Shown piece after piece: positions 1 to 8,762 of a stretch of DNA of 64,000 nucleotides. The DNA comes from a marine actinobacterium MedAcidi-G1 (GTDB lineage Bacteria; Actinomycetota; Acidimicrobiia; Acidimicrobiales; MedAcidi-G1), in NCBI GenBank assembly GCA_000817085.1, contig JUEM01000003.1:48881-112880 (forward strand). Reading direction: 5' to 3'. The translations under genes were made by a program, and so were the position numbers. Under the pieces are notes generated by a model. It saw nothing but the letters and a program-made list of their open reading frames with translations. It ran no database searches and was not told the DNA's origin. The first letter of the stretch is position 1; each line of letters begins with the position of its first letter.

Positions 1-759
1 TTCGGTAGCAATTATCAAGTTTGAAGGCAAAAAGGATTCACCCGATTCGAGTATTACTTTTTTACCTTCTACTTTTTCAACATTGCAATTTAAACGAACG
101 CTGTTTTCATTTACTTGTTTAAAAAGCTGTTCACTAATTGCGCCCATTCCACGAGCTGGAACGGCAGCTTCACCAATAAATAACATTTTGAGGATCCAAA
201 AACACAGTCTGGTGGAACCACTCAGCGAAGGATCAAGTTGAATTCCTCCAATTAATGGTTTAAAAAAGCTATTAATCGCTTTAGGTGTAAAACCTAAATC
301 CTCAAAAGTTTCTAAAATCTTTTTATCGTCTTTTTGTTTTAGAGGAATTTTTTTTCTACCGATTAGTGAATTTCTTAATTTTAAAAGTTTTATTTTGTCT
401 TGTATCCCAATCGTTTTGGTTAAGGCTGTAGACACGATCGAAGAAATATTTCTAAATGGATCACCAACCTTAGAAAAACGATCATTAGAGAAAATAGTTG
501 CGCCTGATTCAAATGGCTTAAGTTCCAACAAGGAAAGATCCAAATGTTCCGGTAATTCTGGATATGCAGTCAAAAGAACTTGGAAACCACGATCGAGTAG
601 AAAATCTTTATATTGATCAGTTCTGACTCTACCGCCCACCCCATCAGATTTTTCTAACAGTAAAACCTCTTTACCTGATTGCGATAAAATCTTTGCTGCC
701 GTTAAACCAGCTATACCTGCCCCAACTATTACAACTTCTGGAGAGGAAAGATCTGGCAA
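1..759 (-). CDS. FAD-dependent amine oxidase / phytoene-desaturase-like oxidoreductase (partial, C-terminus off the left edge)
   Basis: Reading the minus strand from a TTG at 759 gives a protein that begins [20 protein letters not shown], a Rossmann dinucleotide motif (GxGxxG), followed by [16 protein letters not shown], the second FAD-contact region of the amine oxidase / protoporphyrinogen oxidase / phytoene desaturase superfamily. About 253 residues are visible and the rest lies outside the window. The TTG is chosen because a GGAAA ribosome site lies 5 nt upstream and the preceding gene stops at 768. It is the third gene of a minus-strand set with the DUF1295 and SDR genes. Substrate is unknown; similar enzymes act on carotenoids or fatty acids. 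Start position is moderately certain, family is clear. Confidence 0.8.
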   Translation of the reverse strand, partial: MPDLSSPEVVIVGAGIAGLTAAKILSQSGKEVLLLEKSDGVGGRVRTDQYKDFLLDRGFQVLLTAYPELPEHLDLSLLELKPFESGATIFSNDRFSKVGDPFRNISSIVSTALTKTIGIQDKIKLLKLRNSLIGRKKIPLKQKDDKKILETFEDLGFTPKAINSFFKPLIGGIQLDPSLSGSTRLCFWILKMLFIGEAAVPARGMGAISEQLFKQVNENSVRLNCNVEKVEGKKVILESGESFLPSNLIIATE

Positions 760-767
760 ATTATTTC

Positions 768-1655
768 CTATGAACTGAAAGAAGAAGGTCTTCTTGGTGG
801 TTTCAGAATTAGGACAGGTGTTGATTCTTTATAAGTTTGAAACTCAACGTCATCACCCCAGCGTTTCTTCGCCGCAGAGTTAAGCATTGGTATGCCACTT
901 ATTTTTGTTAGAAGAACAAAGACAAAAATTGGCGAAATTAAACTCACATACTGCCAGCCTGATAATGCAGGGAGTGCTACAAGTGATACGCCAATCCATA
1001 AAATAATTTCGCCAAAGTAGTTTGGATGTTGAGACCAAGCCCACAAACCGGTGTTAATGAAAGAATTTTGATTTTTGCTATCTAGTTTAAATCTTCGTTT
1101 CTGTTCATCAGAAATTATCTCAATTACGAAGCCTATTAACCAAATAATTACGCCTATTGTTCCAACCCAACCGAAACCTTTTTTAGAACTTGAAGTAATT
1201 GCTGACAACGCAGCCGACGTCGTAAGAACAACCCAAAGACCTTGAATTGTCCAAGTCATCAAAAACCAAGTGAAATTATATTTCATCAAATCAAATCGAG
1301 CATCATGACCCACTGCTTGAACACGGGCAAATAAGAAAGCACCCAAACGTAAACCCCAAAAGCAAACCATTAATCCCAGCAATACAGATCTTGTATCGAT
1401 TTCAGGTACTGCAATAAGTGCGACGACTGTGATTGTTAAATAAGTAGCAGAACCTACAAGGTCGAAAAATCTTTCAGAATGAAAAAACCAAGAAGGTATG
1501 AAACAAAGCCATTGGATCAAAAAAGCAAGAATGCTGCAAAGAGCAAAAAGTTTTATTCCAGAAGCATCTACTCCGTTATCACTACAAGAAACGACCACAA
1601 AAAAAGCGACACAAAGCGAAGCAACAATAGCGATTGATGAATGTTTCGTTGTCAT
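768..1655 (-). CDS. DUF1295 / steroid 5-alpha-reductase-like membrane protein
   Basis: A 295-residue hydrophobic protein with about seven or eight membrane segments. The signature [15 protein letters not shown] near residues 210-225 is typical of the DUF1295 family, which belongs with the isoprenylcysteine methyltransferase / steroid 5-alpha-reductase fold and binds NADPH or SAM in relatives. The ATG abuts the stop of the upstream SDR gene with no gap, so the two are surely cotranscribed. DUF1295 genes often travel with FAD amine oxidases and SDR/DUF2867 proteins in lipid-modification or photoprotection clusters; that link is from general knowledge. The actual substrate cannot be read from the sequence. 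Confidence 0.85.
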   Translation of the reverse strand: MTTKHSSIAIVASLCVAFFVVVSCSDNGVDASGIKLFALCSILAFLIQWLCFIPSWFFHSERFFDLVGSATYLTITVVALIAVPEIDTRSVLLGLMVCFWGLRLGAFLFARVQAVGHDARFDLMKYNFTWFLMTWTIQGLWVVLTTSAALSAITSSSKKGFGWVGTIGVIIWLIGFVIEIISDEQKRRFKLDSKNQNSFINTGLWAWSQHPNYFGEIILWIGVSLVALPALSGWQYVSLISPIFVFVLLTKISGIPMLNSAAKKRWGDDVEFQTYKESTPVLILKPPRRPSSFSS

Positions 1656-3128
1656 TTAACTAGGTCCATGTTCCGCTGTGTGAATAATTTTTGAAAGCAT
1701 TCTGTTAAAAATTAGTGAATGTGGGATTAATAAGGCAAACCAATAAAGTCTTCCAATTACTCCTCTTGGAACAAAATGTGCACGTTGACTAACTAAGCAA
1801 CCATTGCCATTATCTGACACACTCCATTCAAGCCACGCGTGGCCAGGTAGAAGCATTTCGGCCCGTAAAAGTAATGAGTCAGAATCAACTTTTACCACAG
1901 TAAAAAAGTCTACTGGATCACCAACACGTAGTTCGGAAGGGTGCCGTCTTCCTCTTCTTAGACCAACTCCACCGGCTAGTTTGTCAATAAACCCACGAAC
2001 AGCCCATAACCAATCGAAGGCAAACCAACCGGTGTCACCACCAATAGTTTTAATTGTTGACATGACTTTTTTGCCTGTAACTAACGATTTCTGTTCTCTA
2101 GAGTCAATTAAAACACGACCCCCAGACCACTCTGGGTCACTAAGTTCAGGCAACTCCGCTATTTGGCTTTTCACAGAATTTGACCATCGGGTAGGAATCT
2201 GGAGATTTTGCACTCTAGTTAATGCTCTACCAATTGAATTATGCAAATTTTCAGCATCATGATTAAGCACAGCAGAGATTGGGTTGTTACTTACTACGAC
2301 ATCAGAAGTGAGAGAATCTATAAGAGAACGGGCAAGACGAATAGGTAGCGGACTGGTCAGATTTACCCAATGAGATGATAGTCGAGGAGTTAATACGGGC
2401 ACTGGAATAATTATTCGTTTTTTTAAGCCAGCAACTTGGGCATAGGTATGCATCATTTCTCTGTAAGTTAAAATATCTGGCCCGCCGACATCAATAATTT
2501 TCCCTAGCGTTTTATCATTATCTAATACAGACACTAAATAGAACAAAATGTCGCTTATTGCTACAGGTTGACAACGTGTCTGGGTAACCCATTTGGGCAC
2601 CACCATTATTGGAAGTACTTCAACTAATGACCGGAGCATCTCGAAAGAAGCACTCCCAGAGCCAATAATTATCGCTGCTCGAAGTTCGGTGACAGGGGTT
2701 GAACCATTTGACAAAATTTTTCCAACTTTGTGCCGGCTAGTTAAATGTGGAGAATGATTTTTTTCATCTTCCCCAAGACCACCTAAATAAACAATTTGTT
2801 TAATTTTGTTTATATCCGCAGCTTTAGAAAAAATTTCAGCCATTGATGATTCTAAATCTTCAAAGTTAGAAGAAGCTGCCATTGAGTGGACCAGGTAATA
2901 TGCTTTTTCCACACCATTAAGTGCTTCAATTACCTGGTCCTTAAGGCTTAAATCAGCTTTATAAACTTCAACTTTTGATCGCCAGGATCTGTCGTCTAAT
3001 GCTTCAGAGTTCCTAACAATGCAGCGAACGTTGTATCCGGCTTCTAGAAGTTGAGGTACTAGACGACCACCGACGTACCCGGTCGCACCAGTAACCGCAA
3101 TTATTCCAGTTTTATTTGCATTTTTCAT
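1656..3128 (-). CDS. SDR-family NAD(P)-binding protein fused to DUF2867
   Basis: A 490-residue two-domain protein. Residues 9-25 carry the atypical short-chain dehydrogenase motif VTGATGYVGGRLVPQL, and the first 300 residues fit an NAD(P)-binding epimerase-like fold. Residues about 350-485 match the C-terminal DUF2867 region (GWFAFDWLWAVRGFIDKL). This fusion is common in actinobacteria and proteobacteria and lacks an assigned reaction. It is the first gene of the minus-strand trio with the DUF1295 protein (0 nt gap) and the FAD oxidase. The start is an ATG with the Rossmann strand beginning almost at once, so the N-terminus is reliable. Confidence 0.88.
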   Translation of the reverse strand: MKNANKTGIIAVTGATGYVGGRLVPQLLEAGYNVRCIVRNSEALDDRSWRSKVEVYKADLSLKDQVIEALNGVEKAYYLVHSMAASSNFEDLESSMAEIFSKAADINKIKQIVYLGGLGEDEKNHSPHLTSRHKVGKILSNGSTPVTELRAAIIIGSGSASFEMLRSLVEVLPIMVVPKWVTQTRCQPVAISDILFYLVSVLDNDKTLGKIIDVGGPDILTYREMMHTYAQVAGLKKRIIIPVPVLTPRLSSHWVNLTSPLPIRLARSLIDSLTSDVVVSNNPISAVLNHDAENLHNSIGRALTRVQNLQIPTRWSNSVKSQIAELPELSDPEWSGGRVLIDSREQKSLVTGKKVMSTIKTIGGDTGWFAFDWLWAVRGFIDKLAGGVGLRRGRRHPSELRVGDPVDFFTVVKVDSDSLLLRAEMLLPGHAWLEWSVSDNGNGCLVSQRAHFVPRGVIGRLYWFALLIPHSLIFNRMLSKIIHTAEHGPS

Positions 3129-3195
3129 AAACGTCTTAACTTTTCAATCATTAAAAATGTTATTTGGTAAGTCAAAATTTTTGGGAGTCTAGGGC

Positions 3196-4416
3196 TTAAG
3201 TCACAGAGAAATTTTTAGGTATTTTTCTTTGAGTCGATTCAGCAAAAAAGATTAAGAAAAATGAAATTGTTGAATACAACAAATATCCAAGTGCCAAAGG
3301 TGTGACGGAGTATTTTATTTGTGTTGAAAAAATTGCTGCTAATAAACCAGCTCCTCCGAGAGAAACCGCGCCCGCTACCCCTGAAGCGGTTCCGGCTAAA
3401 TCTCCCATGGGTTCTAAAGCTAGGGACAAACCTATAGGAGTTAAAAGGCTTAAGAAAATGTTTGAAGAACCGACCAATAAAAGCCAAATCCAAAAGTTGG
3501 GTGAGCCGTTACTAGTTATTGCAAGAAGTAGAGAAGTTGTATTTATTAAGACAGAAAACCCAACACTAAAAATTGCGACACGTTTAGCTCCAAACATTGA
3601 AATAAAACGGTTACTCGCAAAAAATGCTATCGCCATAGGGATTCCAAGAATGCTAAAAATTACTGCAAATTGATTTGCTTTACCGTAAACAAGATCAAAA
3701 ACTGGTTGCGAACTGCTTAGCCAAATAACGAAAGCTCCTTGTCCAAAGGTGACAGCTAGGACATAACCAATAGTAATTCGAGTAGAAAAAATCTTTTTAA
3801 AGGATTTAGTTGTTATTTCCCAATTTAGAGCCCTCCTTTTGTTCGTGGGTAAAGTTTCGCCAAACCAGAGACTCCACAAAATACCGACACCCCCCAAAAT
3901 AATTCCCAAAGAATAGACAACTCTCCAATTTGTGAAAGTTAAGAAACCTTCTGAGATCAAGGGTGTGATTATCGGCCCCAAAAGAAAGACGGCCATAATT
4001 TTTGACATAACTTTCGCCATCTCGTTACCGGAATATAAGTCACGAGCAATAGTGGTTCTCATGCTTGCTGGAACACTTGAACCTAGTCCCCAGAAGAATC
4101 TAAAAATAAGGATTGTTAATAGATTTTGAGAGAGTAGAGAACCAAGAGCCCCGATCATGTAAATAGCAAGACCGAATTTTAAAGAAGCAATTCTCCCGAA
4201 ACGGTCAGTAAAAGGACCACAAATAATTTGACCGATAGAAACGCCAATAATATAAATCGTAATTATCAACGAAATCTGGTTAGACCCTTCTAACAGCCCT
4301 ATGTCGGGTCTGATCTCATCAAAAGCTGGAAGAGATGAATCAATTCCAAAAGCAGCTAGACCATTTAAGAAAGCAAGGAAAAAGACTACGTTTGTCTGAG
4401 ATTTCTTCAACGGCAC
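3196..4416 (-). CDS. MFS drug-resistance transporter, Bcr/CflA type
   Basis: A 406-residue protein with about 12 predicted membrane helices. The MFS motif A between helices 2 and 3 reads GPFTDRFGRIASLKFG, and the overall pattern (FGIDSSLPAFDEI near the N-terminus) is that of the Bcr/CflA proton-driven drug exporter group. The start is a GTG at 4416. It lies 67 nt upstream of the SDR gene on the same strand and may be the first gene of that transcription unit. The substrate is unknown. Confidence 0.87.
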   Translation of the reverse strand: MPLKKSQTNVVFFLAFLNGLAAFGIDSSLPAFDEIRPDIGLLEGSNQISLIITIYIIGVSIGQIICGPFTDRFGRIASLKFGLAIYMIGALGSLLSQNLLTILIFRFFWGLGSSVPASMRTTIARDLYSGNEMAKVMSKIMAVFLLGPIITPLISEGFLTFTNWRVVYSLGIILGGVGILWSLWFGETLPTNKRRALNWEITTKSFKKIFSTRITIGYVLAVTFGQGAFVIWLSSSQPVFDLVYGKANQFAVIFSILGIPMAIAFFASNRFISMFGAKRVAIFSVGFSVLINTTSLLLAITSNGSPNFWIWLLLVGSSNIFLSLLTPIGLSLALEPMGDLAGTASGVAGAVSLGGAGLLAAIFSTQIKYSVTPLALGYLLYSTISFFLIFFAESTQRKIPKNFSVT

Positions 4417-4489
4417 TTAGGTATTCTGCCTTGCAATCAGAAATAAGCCCGATCAATAGAGAAACTATTTTTTCAACTACGGTTCGAAT

Positions 4490-5293
4490 ATGAATCAGGT
4501 AAGTACAGCGAACCCAAGATATGCCACTTTGAATACACAGTATGCATATGAGATGTTTTCAATGCCTGCTGAAGAAGATGGTCCAATATGGATGGTAAAT
4601 CTTATGAAATATCGTCCAATTGCTGATTATGTAGATGGTCGAGAGTCGAAAATAAGTGGTCGGGAAGCTGATGATCTTTACGCTCCTATAGATGTGCTGA
4701 CTGATATAGGAGCAGAAATTGTTTTTGTCGGGGATGTAGAAACACAACTTCTTGGAGACAATCCAAAATGGGATCGAATAGCTGTGGTGAAATATCCGAC
4801 AAGACGATCATTTTTAGAAATGTCATCTAGAAAAGATTTTCAAGAAAAACACGCCCATAAAGAGGCAGGTATGCAGGCGACAATTGTTATGGGTTGTACG
4901 CCCATGAACATGCCGGTTTACTCAAAAAAAGATTGGGCAGAAATAGCAAGTCCTCCCAGTGAAAGTGATGGTGTAATAACAGTCATTCATGTTTTGCAGT
5001 TAAATGAACAAATTGAGAAAATGAATAATTACTCTTTAATAGCAGGAGATCGAGCCATCCCAAATGGCGTGCGTGTAGATGGCTGGTTTCAAGTAGAAAA
5101 CACTATTTTGGGAGATGATAGAAAATGGGATCAGGTTCGTTTCAATACTTTCCCCAGTCGTAGGGCATTCCAGGAAGTTTTAAATGACCCTGCTCGCATG
5201 GAAGCTCAGAAAAAATATAGAGAATCAGCTATAAGCGACACTTATACAATGATCGTGACACCTTCAATAAATAAAGTTTTTGACTCAATATAA
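4490..5293 (+). CDS. Unassigned protein with two ferredoxin-like (DUF1330/dimeric alpha-beta barrel) repeats
   Basis: 267 residues, no signal peptide or membrane segment. The two halves resemble each other: residues about 90-137 (WDRIAVVKYPTRRSFLEM, ending in an IVMGCTP strand) and 212-258 (WDQVRFNTFPSRRAFQEV, ending in TMIVTP). This is the WDR-x-hydrophobic-x-YPTRRAF pattern of dimeric alpha/beta-barrel proteins such as DUF1330 and EthD-like families, here duplicated within one chain so one polypeptide could form the usual dimer. No catalytic residue is identifiable. It precedes the PLP enzyme by 3 nt and is likely cotranscribed with it and the lactone oxidase, so a role in the same catabolic route is inferred. 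Confidence 0.7.
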   Translation: MNQVSTANPRYATLNTQYAYEMFSMPAEEDGPIWMVNLMKYRPIADYVDGRESKISGREADDLYAPIDVLTDIGAEIVFVGDVETQLLGDNPKWDRIAVVKYPTRRSFLEMSSRKDFQEKHAHKEAGMQATIVMGCTPMNMPVYSKKDWAEIASPPSESDGVITVIHVLQLNEQIEKMNNYSLIAGDRAIPNGVRVDGWFQVENTILGDDRKWDQVRFNTFPSRRAFQEVLNDPARMEAQKKYRESAISDTYTMIVTPSINKVFDSI

Positions 5294-5296
5294 ACA

Positions 5297-6313
5297 ATGA
5301 AAACAAGTGATCTTACAACTCCTGCGCTAATCGCGGATTCAAAAATTTTAGAAACAAATATCGCCACTATGGCATCAAAGAGGCCTGGGCGGGAACTTCG
5401 TCCACATGTAAAAGCTTTCAAATCAACAGCAATGGCAAAAAAACTAGTTGATGCCGGACACGAGACTTTTTGTTGCGCAACAATTCGCGAATTAGAAGGA
5501 ATGGTAAAGGCCGGTTTTGGAAGTGATCTTCTTTTAGCGAATGAGACACTTGATGCCAAGCGAATCGGAGAGTTACTGGTAGAAGGGAATTGTCGAATAA
5601 CAGTTGCAGTGGATTCATTAGAAACAATTGATGCTGCTGTATTCGCAGGTGTGAAAGAAGTTTTAATAGATGTCAATGTTGGACTTCAGAGATGTGGATG
5701 CAGCCCAGATGAAGCCGGTTTTCTTTCAGAAAAGGCAAAAGCATCGGGACTAAAAGTAAGAGGCGTAATGGGATATGAAGGGCATTTGATGCATGACCCT
5801 AATGTGCGTCGACGCACAGAAAAAACTCAAGAATCAATGGAACTTTTGATTCTCGCTCACGAAGCAGTAGGAGGCGATGTGATTTCTGGAGGGGGAACAG
5901 GAACATGGGAATGCAACCAAGCTGTGACAGAGCTTCAAGCTGGTAGCTATGTCCTGATGGATGGTGATTATTCTAAACTCGACCTTCCTTTTAAAGAAGG
6001 ATTACTTTTATTAACCACAGTTATATCTACAAGTAAGTCTGGGTATGCGGTTTTAGATGGTGGATTGAAGGCATTATCAGTCGATAGTGGAAATCCAAAA
6101 TTATTAGGTGAAGGTGAAGTCATATTTTGTTCCGATGAACACACGACCATAACAAATGGTTCTTGGACAGTCGGGCAAAGAGTCGGTTTGAGACCATCAC
6201 ATATTGATCCGACGATTGCAAAGCACGAATTCATTTACCTTGTAGAAGAAATTGAAGAAAGCCTAGATGCAGAATTGTTGGAAACATTGAAAATCGATTT
6301 GCGAGGATGGTAA
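5297..6313 (+). CDS. D-threonine aldolase / D-serine dehydratase-like PLP enzyme (fold type III)
   Basis: 338 residues with the alanine-racemase-type N-terminal barrel. The PLP lysine is K39 in RPHVKAFKS. In the C-terminal beta domain, PSHIDPT places His302 and Asp304 where the D-threonine aldolase family has its divalent-metal ligands (His-x-Asp), whereas D-serine dehydratases have His-x-Cys; this favours aldolase-type chemistry on a beta-hydroxy D-amino acid. It starts 3 nt after the duplicated-domain gene and overlaps the following lactone oxidase by 7 nt (ATGGTAA), so the three form one operon. The exact substrate is not determinable. Confidence 0.85.
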   Translation: MKTSDLTTPALIADSKILETNIATMASKRPGRELRPHVKAFKSTAMAKKLVDAGHETFCCATIRELEGMVKAGFGSDLLLANETLDAKRIGELLVEGNCRITVAVDSLETIDAAVFAGVKEVLIDVNVGLQRCGCSPDEAGFLSEKAKASGLKVRGVMGYEGHLMHDPNVRRRTEKTQESMELLILAHEAVGGDVISGGGTGTWECNQAVTELQAGSYVLMDGDYSKLDLPFKEGLLLLTTVISTSKSGYAVLDGGLKALSVDSGNPKLLGEGEVIFCSDEHTTITNGSWTVGQRVGLRPSHIDPTIAKHEFIYLVEEIEESLDAELLETLKIDLRGW

Positions 6314-7659
6314 AAGTGGCGAAGACCCATTCATCAAAAACATGGAGTAATTGGGCTGGTAATCAGACGAGTCATCCGTTGAGTATCGAAAAACCCAAAA
6401 ATGAAGAAGACGTTGTATCCATAGTTAGAGAGGCCAAAAAACGAGGCTTAAAAGTCAAAGTTGTTGGGTCAGGACATTCATTTACTGGAATAGCAGTTGC
6501 AGATGAAGTTCTAGTTTCTCTTGATGATATGGCTGATATCCGGGACGTAGATTTTGAAAATTTTACAGTGCGTGTCGGTTCAGGAATAAAACTTTTTGAT
6601 CTAAATCCAATATTGCAAAGATCTGGACTAGCTATGCCAAATTTAGGCGACATAGTTTATCAATCAATTTCGGGAGCTATTTCTACTTCAACTCATGGAA
6701 CCGGTCTGCAATTTAAGACTATTGCAGATGCAGTCTGCGGAATGAGAATTGTTAACGGTGAGGGAAAAGTCATCGAATGTGACAAAGAAAAAAATACGGA
6801 GGTATTTCATTCGGCAAGAGTGGGATTGGGGGCTTTAGGGATAATCACCGAAGTCACGATCCAATGCGTAGAGGCATTTAATCTGCATGCGATAGAAGAA
6901 ATTCTACCAATAGGAGAAGTAACAAATAATTTTGACCGCTGGTCAAAGTCTGCTGATCACATTGAATTTTTTTGGATGCCCAATACGGACAAGGCTCTAT
7001 TGAAGAGAAATACCAGAACTCTAGAAGCACCTCCACGGCCAAGAAATAAAAGACACTCTTTTAAAAGGCGTTGGAATCGATTTAAGAATGAAGAGATAAA
7101 ACAAAATGTTCTTTTTGGTGCTATGAATCATTTGGGCAAGATCGTCCCTCCGTTAGTTCCAAAACTTAATTCGATAGTTGCTGGAGAAAGTGGGAGAGCA
7201 GAGTATATAACAACTAGCTATGAAGTTTTCGCTAGTCCCCGTAGGGTCCGATTTTATGAAATGGAATATGCAGTCCCCATTAATTCAGGGATAGAGGCAT
7301 TTAGAAGAGTGGTTGAATTGATAGGCGATTTAGACCATTACATAAGTTTCCCAGTTGAGTATCGAGTACTTGGAAAAGATGAAATACCAATGTCTACTGC
7401 GAGTGAAAGAGACTCTGCATTCATAGCCGTACACGTATTTAGAAACACACCATTTGAAAAATATTTTCAGGGTGTAGAAGAAATAATGGCAGATTACGAG
7501 GGTCGTCCCCATTGGGGGAAACTTCACTTTCAAGATCATGAAACTCTTTCAAATATTTATCCTCAATGGGAAGCATTTCAAAATACACGTAGGTTAATGG
7601 ACCCTTCTGGGATTTTCACAAATCCTTATTTGGATAAGGTTCTTGGTCCTTTGACCTAG
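6307..7659 (+). CDS. FAD-linked aldonolactone oxidase (D-arabinono-1,4-lactone oxidase family)
   Basis: 450 residues. The N-terminal PCMH-type FAD domain shows VVGSGHSFTGIAVADE; His57 is where many enzymes of this family attach FAD covalently. The C-terminus has the ALO-domain signature GRPHWGKLHF and ends with MDPSGIFTNPYLDKVLG. Family members oxidise sugar lactones or alditols using oxygen or another acceptor. The ATG overlaps the stop of the PLP enzyme, so translation is coupled. Substrate unassigned; xylitol/alditol oxidase or L-gulonolactone-type activity are alternatives. Confidence 0.87.
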   Translation: MVKVAKTHSSKTWSNWAGNQTSHPLSIEKPKNEEDVVSIVREAKKRGLKVKVVGSGHSFTGIAVADEVLVSLDDMADIRDVDFENFTVRVGSGIKLFDLNPILQRSGLAMPNLGDIVYQSISGAISTSTHGTGLQFKTIADAVCGMRIVNGEGKVIECDKEKNTEVFHSARVGLGALGIITEVTIQCVEAFNLHAIEEILPIGEVTNNFDRWSKSADHIEFFWMPNTDKALLKRNTRTLEAPPRPRNKRHSFKRRWNRFKNEEIKQNVLFGAMNHLGKIVPPLVPKLNSIVAGESGRAEYITTSYEVFASPRRVRFYEMEYAVPINSGIEAFRRVVELIGDLDHYISFPVEYRVLGKDEIPMSTASERDSAFIAVHVFRNTPFEKYFQGVEEIMADYEGRPHWGKLHFQDHETLSNIYPQWEAFQNTRRLMDPSGIFTNPYLDKVLGPLT

Positions 7660-7681
7660 AAGATGCCAGTAGTCTGTTCCC

Positions 7682-7849
7682 ATGGAGGATTCAGCGCATA
7701 ACGAAAAACATAATCCATCTGATCAAGAAGACTTGGAATTAGACAAACTTGAAAACGATCTAGCTCTTATAGAGACTGCGATGGAAAAGATCGACCAAGG
7801 AGATCTTAAAGCGTATGAAACGATAGAAGCTGAGATTATTGAAACGTAG
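7682..7849 (+). CDS. 55-aa acidic coiled-coil microprotein, DksA/TraR-like without zinc cysteines
   Basis: Short frame from an ATG at 7682 to TAG at 7847-7849. The product is highly charged and helical, with LDKLENDLALIETAMEKIDQ followed by GDLKAYETIEAEI. The layout resembles the end of actinobacterial TraR/DksA-type proteins, where the pattern is ...LERIDDGTYGxCExCGEPI, but no cysteine is present. Coding is supported by the heptad-like regularity and by its placement alone in a 200-nt gap between convergent genes. The relationship to DksA is inferred from pattern only. Confidence 0.55.
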   Translation: MEDSAHNEKHNPSDQEDLELDKLENDLALIETAMEKIDQGDLKAYETIEAEIIET

Positions 7850-7871
7850 CACTTTCACTTCGGATATTTAA

Positions 7872-8459
7872 TTATAAAAGATCAGGCGTTGACTCTTCGG
7901 TTACCAATGAAACCCTTTTACCCATTATCAGGTCACCATCAACAAACTCAACCCAACGGCCACCAAGATTTGGAACCTTAGTAGAAGGTTGATCGTGAAG
8001 ATTTTCTAACGCATGGACTATCCCAGCATGTGAAATAATCAGAGTATTATCTAAAGGCTTCGAATTTTCAGAGATTTTCTTTAAAACCTCAAAAACTCTA
8101 AATAAAAGATCTGGATTGGATTCATATCCGTCTGGTCGGTTTCCCGAATCTAAAAATCCTGGCCAACCATTTTCGATTTCAACACGTGTAAGACCCTGCC
8201 AAGGGCCGGCATCGCGTTCCATTAGGCCGATTTCAGTCACTACTGGTCCCACCCCCATTAACTCTGAAATTATGGAAGCAGTATTTTTTGCTCTCTGAAG
8301 AGGTGATGACACAATTGAATCAAATAAACCGAGTTTTTGGCTGGCTTTCTTAGCTTGGTTCTCTCCTAGATTGGTTAAAGGAGGGTCAGCCTGCCCTTGC
8401 CACCGTCCAAGAGCATTCCATTCTGATTGACCATGACGAACAATTAACAACTTTGGCAT
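7872..8459 (-). CDS. Histidine phosphatase family protein (phosphoglycerate-mutase-like)
   Basis: 195 residues. The catalytic phosphohistidine motif is at the N-terminus (LLIVRHGQSEWNALGRWQG, His9), the second His is in LIISHAGIVHALE, and the acidic catalytic region is GLMERDAGPWQG. The mutase/phosphatase split cannot be settled from sequence; the short length favours a broad phosphatase. A gpm-type gene sits close to mshA in mycobacteria, and here too it lies beside mshA, in divergent orientation to the MoaD/mshA genes. Confidence 0.85.
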   Translation of the reverse strand: MPKLLIVRHGQSEWNALGRWQGQADPPLTNLGENQAKKASQKLGLFDSIVSSPLQRAKNTASIISELMGVGPVVTEIGLMERDAGPWQGLTRVEIENGWPGFLDSGNRPDGYESNPDLLFRVFEVLKKISENSKPLDNTLIISHAGIVHALENLHDQPSTKVPNLGGRWVEFVDGDLIMGKRVSLVTEESTPDLL

Positions 8460-8523
8460 AATTTGACGGTATCTATTTCAGGTTCTATTCGGACTCAGCT
8501 AATACTTTCCGTAGACTACTTCT

Positions 8524-8760
8524 ATGGCAACTCTTCGTCTTTTTGCATCAGTAAAACAAATGGCTGGAACAGGATCAGTCGTTTTGTCAGGGGCAACAGT
8601 GGCTGATGTAATAGAAGAGGCATCTGAACGATTTGGATCTGAGTTCAGCGATATTGCAAATAATTGTCGAATTTGGTTAAACGGAAACCCAACTGAAATT
8701 GATAATCCCGTAAGTGATGACGATGAGATAGCGCTACTACCACCTGTTTCGGGAGGGTGA
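8524..8760 (+). CDS. MoaD/ThiS-family ubiquitin-like sulfur carrier
   Basis: 78 residues ending in the diglycine tail LLPPVSGG that is adenylated and thiocarboxylated in MoaD/ThiS carriers. The beta-grasp pattern starts at once (MATLRLFASVKQMAG), and DDDEIALLPPVSGG is typical of MoaD. The stop overlaps the region in front of mshA. No other molybdopterin gene is nearby, so it could serve molybdopterin, thiamine-like or cysteine-type sulfur transfer; the partner enzyme is not in the window. Confidence 0.85.
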   Translation: MATLRLFASVKQMAGTGSVVLSGATVADVIEEASERFGSEFSDIANNCRIWLNGNPTEIDNPVSDDDEIALLPPVSGG

Positions 8761-8762
8761 CA

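Noticed and set aside
1804..2262. 152-aa plus-strand open frame inside the SDR/DUF2867 gene
   Set aside because: Antisense shadow with no family pattern; the minus-strand gene is clear.
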